Source: Bacillota bacterium
Lineage (GTDB): Bacteria > Bacillota > Clostridia > Lachnospirales > Lachnospiraceae
Length of the DNA: 19,262 nucleotides
Direction of reading: 5' to 3'
Assembly (NCBI GenBank): GCA_023402845.1
Contig: JAEYFP010000009.1
Coordinates: 1-19,262 of the forward strand
Below the pieces are notes generated by a model that was given only the letters and a program-made list of their open reading frames with translations, was not told where the DNA came from and ran no database searches. The translations under genes and the position numbers were made by a program. Of the stretch, positions 14,690 through 19,262 are shown piece by piece; within the stretch, counting starts at the first letter, position 1; every line of letters begins with the position of its first letter.

Positions 14690-16069
14690 ATGTTCTATCG
14701 ATTGAATCCCTCCTACCGCCTGCGCGGATGGGACGGACTGCCATTTTGTCTGGTAAGCCCCTATGCGCTGGTCCCCAGATTGTTGAACCAAGAGGAATTC
14801 GCCCTGCTGTTGTGCTGTGACGGCGTGACGGAATTCGGCCTAGAAAGTGAAAACGCCGTGGGGGAAACACTGGCGAAATTCATAAAGGAGCATGTGATTA
14901 CCACATCATTTTCCCCGTTACCCATTGCCGACTATCAAAAATTTCGCAGACACAATAACGGACATGTTCACAGCGTTATCTGGAGCATTACCGGCGACTG
15001 CAACCTGCGATGCAAACATTGCTACATGTCCGGCGGACGGAATGTATACAACAATTTAAGCAAAGCCCAGCTGTTTGATTTGATCGCGCAGTTTGACGAA
15101 GCGGGCATCACCGAAATCGAACTCTCAGGCGGTGAGCCCCAGATGTCGCCGTATCTTTGGGAGCTTGTGGACGAGATTTTGCGCCGCAATATGGTAATCT
15201 CACATTTTCATACCAACGCCATGCTGCTGGACGATGCTTTTTTTGCAGAAATGAAAAAGCGGAGATTGTATTGGACCTTTGATTCCAGTCTGGACGGAGT
15301 GGGAACACACGACTGGCTGCGTGGCACGCCGGGTTCTGAAAAAATTGCGATTGCGGCGTTTCGAAAGATACGTGTGTTGGGCTATCCCCTGCTGGTCAAT
15401 TCTAAATTTCATGCGGACAGCGTTCATGCGGTTTTTGACACATACGAGCTTATGAAAGGGATAGGGGTCACCTCGTGGAAGGTGAGCTTTGTTTTTCCCA
15501 TTGGCGAAGCGGTTTCCGGCGTGCCGTCCGCACCGGCTGTTACCTGTGGCGAATATTTGGAGCTCTTAAAACGCTATCGGGAGGACGGCAACCCGTTTGA
15601 TTTGAATTTGTTGGAGGGAGCCGTCAAGGGACACCGCGGCGGCGGTTTTTCCTACTGGGAAAACGATAAAAATGATGTTGACAATCAGCGCCGGGTATCC
15701 TGCGGGCTTTGCCGCAACCGCCCGTATCTTCTGCCGGATGGTACGCTGGTTCCCTGTATCGGGTGGGTTTCAACCCCGGTACAAAAACACCTGCCAAAGC
15801 TGCCCCAAATACGGCTGTCTGAAATTTATGCACAGCCGGATTCTTATTTTCGCAAACTTGTAGGCATTCGCGTAGCGGATATTACGGAGCACAATCCGGA
15901 ATGCAGCCAATGCGAGCATAAGCTGACCTGCGGCGGCGGCTGTCGTGCGGACGCACTAGCCACTAACCGCGGTGAAGAGGCCCTTTATAGGCGGGGCATG
16001 ATGCTGTGCGGCATTTACAAGGGCACTTTTATGGAACAAGCAAAGTGTATCTGCAAAACGGGAATATGA
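14690..16069 (+). CDS. Radical SAM/SPASM peptide-modifying enzyme
   Basis: The product has 459 residues, with AAGGAGA upstream of the ATG. The N-terminal ~90 residues (FYRLNPSYRLRGWDGLPFCL...) look like a PqqD-like leader-recognition region. The radical SAM cluster motif is C104-NLR-C108-KH-C111, followed by IEIELSGGEPQM-type SAM-binding sequence (ITEIELSGGEPQ). The C-terminal SPASM region has CGLCRNRPYLLPDGTLVPC then C405-x2-C408-x5-C414-x3-C418 and C440, enough for two auxiliary FeS clusters. Enzymes of this build make thioether, C-C or epimerised residues in peptides. Location after the exporter points to the upstream precursors as substrates. The cysteine-rich cores would suit thioether formation, but that is inference. 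Confidence 0.93.
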   Translation: MFYRLNPSYRLRGWDGLPFCLVSPYALVPRLLNQEEFALLLCCDGVTEFGLESENAVGETLAKFIKEHVITTSFSPLPIADYQKFRRHNNGHVHSVIWSITGDCNLRCKHCYMSGGRNVYNNLSKAQLFDLIAQFDEAGITEIELSGGEPQMSPYLWELVDEILRRNMVISHFHTNAMLLDDAFFAEMKKRRLYWTFDSSLDGVGTHDWLRGTPGSEKIAIAAFRKIRVLGYPLLVNSKFHADSVHAVFDTYELMKGIGVTSWKVSFVFPIGEAVSGVPSAPAVTCGEYLELLKRYREDGNPFDLNLLEGAVKGHRGGGFSYWENDKNDVDNQRRVSCGLCRNRPYLLPDGTLVPCIGWVSTPVQKHLPKLPQIRLSEIYAQPDSYFRKLVGIRVADITEHNPECSQCEHKLTCGGGCRADALATNRGEEALYRRGMMLCGIYKGTFMEQAKCICKTGI

Positions 16070-16096
16070 TTTTCACGTGATAAGGAGTGTGAGAGT

Positions 16097-17173
16097 ATGA
16101 ACATGAGAAGGCATGAAGATGCCCCGCTAAAAGCCCCCAATACCGACGGAAACGTTTGGCCAAAGCAACTCTGCCCTACTTTTGAACCAAGAAGTGATGC
16201 GCCGCTTGGCGTGCGGCAGTGCTGGTATTGCCGGTATGCTGATTTTCATCTGTATACCATGCGCTCTTTGGATGTTGGTGTATGCTATTGGCCCAAAAAG
16301 CCGGAGGCTTTGCGGAAGAAAATAGAAGCAGTGAAAGAAGCACAGCCTGTTTTCGTGGATTATAGCATCAGTCCAATCAAAAAGCTGTCGCCGGAGTGGG
16401 TTGTCCAAACGGTTGCCAAAATGACACAGGTTTTTGAAAACGATCCGGTTTTTCAATTTATCTTTCAGTCATCAAAAGAGCTTGCGCGTTTTCTGGAGAT
16501 CTGTCTGCTCTATTATTTAAAACAGGGAACGGTTTTGGGTGCTTATGATGAGCAGGGGGAGTTGCGGGGAATTTCTCTCTGGAATACGCCCGGCGGGAGT
16601 CCCGTGTCCGTAAAAAGCGTATTGAAAAGCGGTATGCTCGGCAAATTTCTCGGTCTGCTGTTTCATGTCCGTACGGGCAGCTTTTACCGCATGTTAAAGC
16701 TCTCGGATCTTACCGGAAAAAAGCATCCCGAAAAGGAGCATGCGTATTTGTTTTTGCTTGCCGCTTTTCAGCCGGGCGCGGGCGGCGCGCTGCTGGAAGA
16801 AGCATTTTTGAATTTCGGGGATTGTGACAGCTATCTGGAAAATTCAAACCCTCGGGCAAACAATGCGTTTTATCAAAAGCACGGCTTCGAACTGCTGCCC
16901 AAAATCTTCTGGCGTGCCTGTATCATTCAGCCCATGGCACGAAAATCCGGTGAAACTGCCGCAAAGTATCTCCAAAACAACACAGCGGTTCAACCTCATA
17001 CCGGCAGTCGTGCCTTTTTGACGGACGAATTGCTGGAACTCGCCAATGCTGCGGGTGCTGATTTGAACGCAAAAACCGCGCAATGCCCAGCGTGCGGTTT
17101 TAAAAACCCGCCCGCGTCATCGGGGCTTTCCGGCGGTATCTGTCAAAACTGCGGCTTGACACTCAAAACCTGA
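16097..17173 (+). CDS. GNAT-like acyltransferase with N-terminal Cys cluster and C-terminal zinc ribbon
   Basis: The product has 358 residues, with TAAGGAGTG upstream. Three parts are seen. Residues 20-70 hold C26, C42-x2-C45 and C63, with RQCWYCRYADFHLY. Residues 145-270 look like a GNAT fold: VLGAYDEQGELRGISLW, AYLFLLAAFQPGAGGALLEE, and YLENSNPRANNAFYQKHGF, the typical end of the acetyl-CoA domain. Residues 330-352 form CPAC-x15-CQNC, a zinc ribbon. The usual Q/R-x2-G-x-G/A CoA loop is reduced to QPGAGG. Its place at the end of the operon suggests modification of the product or self-protection. The Cys modules echo the precursor cores, which may be meaningful or chance. GNAT assignment is fair; substrate unknown. 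Confidence 0.72.
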   Translation: MNMRRHEDAPLKAPNTDGNVWPKQLCPTFEPRSDAPLGVRQCWYCRYADFHLYTMRSLDVGVCYWPKKPEALRKKIEAVKEAQPVFVDYSISPIKKLSPEWVVQTVAKMTQVFENDPVFQFIFQSSKELARFLEICLLYYLKQGTVLGAYDEQGELRGISLWNTPGGSPVSVKSVLKSGMLGKFLGLLFHVRTGSFYRMLKLSDLTGKKHPEKEHAYLFLLAAFQPGAGGALLEEAFLNFGDCDSYLENSNPRANNAFYQKHGFELLPKIFWRACIIQPMARKSGETAAKYLQNNTAVQPHTGSRAFLTDELLELANAAGADLNAKTAQCPACGFKNPPASSGLSGGICQNCGLTLKT

Positions 17174-17212
17174 CGCATGCACTTTGAAAAATAAACATCA
17201 GGGAGAATGAAT

Positions 17213-17410
17213 TTGAAAGCGAAAAGCGCTTTATTGCGAATGATTTTGGTTTTATTAGTGTCATCCGTGCTGTTGTCGGTTTCGGGAGCAAGGGCAGGGG
17301 TCGCCTTGAAGGATGAACATTATGCATCACTTTTGCATATTGAGGTGCCGGCTTACCTATTTATGACTGCATGGAAAATATTTCAGTTTCACTTCTGTAC
17401 AAGTAATTAA
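17213..17410 (+). pseudogene. Signal-peptide-bearing N-terminal fragment of a secreted protein
   Basis: GGGAGA overlaps the ATG at 17207 too closely, so TTG at 17213 (7 bases after the site) is the likelier start. The sequence LKAKSALLRMILVLLVSSVL then LSVSGARAG is a clear Sec signal with a probable ARA-G cleavage site. Only about 35 residues follow, ending HFCTSN. The stop lies eight bases before the end of an inverted collagen-like gene fragment. I think the original gene was cut here; it could also be a genuine small secreted peptide co-transcribed with the RiPP operon. Confidence 0.5.
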
Positions 17411-17418
17411 TATCACAT

Positions 17419-17880
17419 CTAATTCAGGCGCTGGATAATTAAAGAGGCACCGCACCCGACCGCCAGATCGGCAACTACCGCTACTCCTCCTGACCCAAGC
17501 CGAAGAGAGACTGTTGTATTGGGGGTTGTTAGATTTACAATGACTTCATTGCTAAGATTACTGATATCATCACCGGTGTCTACCAAGGACAGATTTAGGT
17601 CTGTTCCTCCAATTACCAGATTTGAATAAACCTCTGCAGGTGTTGTTATATTGATATAATAAGCAATTCGATATACACCTTCTTCTGCAATTGTATACTC
17701 TGTTCCTGCAAGATTACTTGTAATTCCACTCTGATGAAATTGGTCATCCAAAAGAGGGATTAACACACTGTCATTATTAAAGGTATACGTTGGTTCAGAT
17801 GTGTTTACTCCATAAGCGACCGGGAAAAGTGGAGATATGCCGGATAGACCCGTCGGGCCTGTTTCTCCGTCTTCTCCATC
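17419..17880 (-). pseudogene. 5'-truncated collagen-like protein gene (inverted)
   Basis: Read leftward, the frame starts abruptly at 17880 with DGEDGETGPTGLSGISPL, the tail of a Gly-X-Y stalk. It goes on through a BclA-like head (EYTIAEEGVYRIAYYINITT, then VGCGASLIIQRLN) to TAG at 17419. Upstream, the phase of Gly breaks at 17881-17886 and an in-frame stop lies at 17887-17889, so there is no start and almost no stalk. The GTG at 17766 could initiate only the head. The head is about 130 residues, somewhat shorter than that of the gene at 3-809 and not closely similar. Confidence 0.75.
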
Positions 17881-17882
17881 TA

Positions 17883-18245
17883 AGTCCTATCGTGGGCGGC
17901 AGCTATGCTGTTTTTACATATTTTGATGGACAGATTGTTTTATGGCATGATGGGCCTGATTATGAATCTCCGCTCAATAACGGAGCAATCCTGTACGAAC
18001 GCGATGGTGCAGCACCAACTCACATAAACTACTATTATTTGGTTTTTGAATCCAATGGAAATGAAGTCTCAAAAGTATATTTCTCAAAATACCATAGCGT
18101 CGATGAAAGTGATTCGATTGAAAGTGCCGATTATGAAGTATTTATGTTTGAAGATAAAGAAATTTCGGAAGAAGAATGGAATTCTCTGACCAATGAATAT
18201 CTCTCGGCTTCATCTGACTTAATCATTTGGAACTCGCTTGAATGA
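17883..18245 (+). pseudogene. 3' fragment of an unrecognised gene
   Basis: From the junction at about 17881-17886 a + strand frame reads SPIVGGSYAVFTYFDGQIVL and on to TGA 18243. It includes PTHINYYYLVFESNGNEVSK, a repeated acidic section (SVDESDSIESADYE) and EEEWNSLTNEYLSASSDLII. No start codon or ribosome site belongs to it: the in-frame ATG at 17790 lies in antisense collagen sequence. It looks like the C-terminal third of a secreted beta-rich Clostridial protein. It may be the other end of the gene that starts at 17213, but the two pieces do not overlap and this cannot be decided here. Confidence 0.6.
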
Positions 18246-18298
18246 TATAAAAAAACAATTATATTGACAATTTGTTAACCGTCATTAGGAGGAAACAC

Positions 18299-18397
18299 AT
18301 GGCTATCTACTTGAAGGCAGCAAGCGATGTTTGCTCATCGACATTGCTCAGCGAGAATTCAAGGAGGACAGCAGTTGTGGAAAATATGCTGCCGTAG
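18299..18397 (+). CDS. Possible 32-residue small protein
   Basis: ATTAGGAGGAAACAC precedes the ATG, nearly the same as the AGGAGGAAACACC ribosome block of the RiPP precursors. The product starts MAIYLKAASDVCSSTLLSEN and ends ENMLP, with one Cys and no recognisable leader or GG site. A second strong GGAGGTG site then precedes a 14-codon TTG-started frame (18418-18462, FWEKASCITSALL). Either could be a small peptide gene or a remnant left by rearrangement. The ribosome sites are the main support. Confidence 0.3.
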   Translation: MAIYLKAASDVCSSTLLSENSRRTAVVENMLP

Positions 18398-18502
18398 GCA
18401 AAAGGAGGTGTCAGATTTTGTTTTGGGAAAAAGCATCCTGCATAACGTCGGCTCTGCTTTAGGCTGATTATTTAAATGGTATAGAAGAATAGTTTTTATA
18501 GA

Positions 18503-18524
18503 GCCCCGTTCAGGCGGGGCTTAT
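18503..18524 (+). terminator. Hairpin GCCCCG/CGGGGC, likely terminator
   Basis: GCCCCG and CGGGGC form a strong 6-bp stem with loop TTCAGG, extended by A-T pairs at the base. The 3' side is TTATT, a weak T tract; the opposite strand offers TATAAAAAC. It probably ends transcription coming from the scrambled zone. Confidence 0.6.
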
Positions 18525-18744
18525 TAAAGTTCTGCTTATCCGTATAATTCCCCTATTACATCCTTCAAAAATTGGTAGCCATATGCTTTGGGCAGATTTA
18601 TTCATCTTTCAATTACAGTTTGCGGAAACTCAAAATATTAACTAGAGTGAGATACAGCAAATGTGACTATTTTGTGCAGGAAATTAAGTTGTAAGATTAG
18701 TTGATAAAATATTATAAATTTAGCAATAAATTGACAAAAAACAA

Positions 18745-18773
18745 CACAATGTGCAGATAAAGGACATATAGTA
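18745..18773 (+). promoter_or_regulatory. Candidate sigma-K promoter for the collagen-like gene
   Basis: CACA at 18745 is followed after 16 bases by CATATAGTA at 18765. This matches the sigma-K pattern mACm-N16/17-CATAnnnTA used for late mother-cell (coat and exosporium) genes. The predicted start is about 50 bases before the ATG at 18830. The pattern is short, so a chance match is possible, but it fits the gene's predicted role. Confidence 0.55.
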
Positions 18774-18829
18774 GTTATGAAGGGAGATTTTATAGATTAA
18801 ATACCATCTCTTTGGAAAGGATATGCTAA

Positions 18830-19262
18830 ATGCAAAATAGATCTAATAATTATGAAAATGATTTTCAGGACAATTCAAACAGATATGCTGATATAGAGGG
18901 ATGCGCAATCCAAGCCGAAGGCAATGCAATATATCCGCCTGTAACATCGCAAGGCCCAAGGGGACCCAAAGGAGATCCCGGATGTCCCGGCCCCAGAGGT
19001 AATATAGGATATTCGGGTCCGCAGGGATTTCTTGGTCCAATGGGTCCGGAAGGGCTTAGAGGCCCAAGGGGGCCCCAGGGAATGCAAGGGGAAAAAGGAG
19101 ATCCGGGATGTGCCGGTCCTGTAGGCCCAATGGGTCCGGTGGGGCCGATAGGCCCGCAAGGAGCGCAAGGTGTTCGGGGAGATGTAGGCCCACAGGGAGA
19201 TCCGGGATGTCAGGGGGAGCGAGGCCCCAGAGGAAATGCCGGTCCGGCAGGAACGCAAGGAA
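18830..19262 (+). CDS. Collagen-like protein with periodic cysteines (3' end outside window)
   Basis: The ATG follows GGAAAGG. Residues 1-41 are an Asn/Asp-rich N-terminus with one Cys (MQNRSNNYENDFQDNSNR..., then CAIQAEG). From residue 42 on, unbroken Gly-X-Y triplets run to the edge, with GPR, GPK, GDP, GPM and GPQ dominant. This is a varied, mammalian-like composition, quite unlike the GPT stalk at 3-320. The motif GDPGC occurs three times (codons at 18983, 19109 and 19208; steps of 42 and 33 codons), always placing Cys in the X position. Such cysteines could cross-link trimers. A sigma-K-like promoter upstream suggests expression during spore coat or exosporium assembly. Confidence 0.9.
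   Translation, partial: MQNRSNNYENDFQDNSNRYADIEGCAIQAEGNAIYPPVTSQGPRGPKGDPGCPGPRGNIGYSGPQGFLGPMGPEGLRGPRGPQGMQGEKGDPGCAGPVGPMGPVGPIGPQGAQGVRGDVGPQGDPGCQGERGPRGNAGPAGTQG

Larger units (their letters stand above)
18398..18829. other. AT-rich intergenic region
   Basis: Apart from the very small frame at 18418-18462, the hairpin at 18503 and the sigma-K-like promoter at 18745, I see no gene here. The 18525-18740 part is AT-rich, with stops in all frames and no clear RNA structure. It is consistent with a long upstream region of a developmentally controlled gene. Confidence 0.6.

Noticed and set aside
17790..18245. A 151-residue intact gene starting at ATG 17790
   Set aside because: Its first ~30 codons are antisense to the collagen-like fragment and it has no suitable ribosome site; the real coding sequence begins at the junction near 17883.

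Overview
The window looks like chromosomal DNA from a spore-forming, low-to-mid GC Firmicute, probably a Clostridia/Oscillospiraceae-type anaerobe. This is inferred from strong GGAGG ribosome sites, BclA-like collagen proteins at both ends, an Agr/LytTR-type two-component pair, a BlaI/M56 pair and a sigma-K-like promoter. The species cannot be read from the sequence.

Layout. Bases 1-809 hold the 3' end of a collagen-like surface or exosporium protein, closed by a terminator. Bases 934-4991 read leftward. They hold a small operon (Xre-type regulator, membrane protein, GrpB-family protein) whose promoter lies inside a perfect palindrome, and a BlaI/M56 regulatory pair with twin operators. Bases 5047-5336 are a relic in which an Xre-type helix-turn-helix start is joined to a frameshifted end of an SNF2-type helicase. 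Bases 5382-8416 hold a LytTR response regulator, a GHKL histidine kinase, a set of three spaced repeats that could bind the regulator, and a lipoprotein.

Bases 8437-17173 form the centrepiece, a peptide (RiPP-like) biosynthesis and export cluster, all on the + strand. Seven loci share one 44-residue double-glycine leader: four intact precursors and three decayed ones. Two intact cores have cysteines spaced like a zinc ribbon; two are very short. A short HlyD-like protein, a C39 peptidase-ABC transporter and a second ABC transporter follow, in the order known from NHLM-type bacteriocin exporters. A radical SAM/SPASM enzyme and a GNAT-like protein with cysteine clusters at both ends complete the set. 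The working model is that the two-component system may control the cluster, the radical SAM enzyme and perhaps the GNAT protein modify the precursors, and the C39 domain cuts the leader at Gly-Gly during export. Leader, peptidase and transporter assignments are strong. The chemistry of the product, and whether the cores bind metal or carry thioether links, is unknown.

Bases 17207-18245 are a scrambled zone: a signal-peptide ORF, an inverted 5'-truncated collagen-like gene and the 3' end of an unrelated gene collide there. A small ORF, AT-rich DNA and a sigma-K-like promoter lead into another collagen-like gene with regularly placed cysteines, which runs off the right edge.
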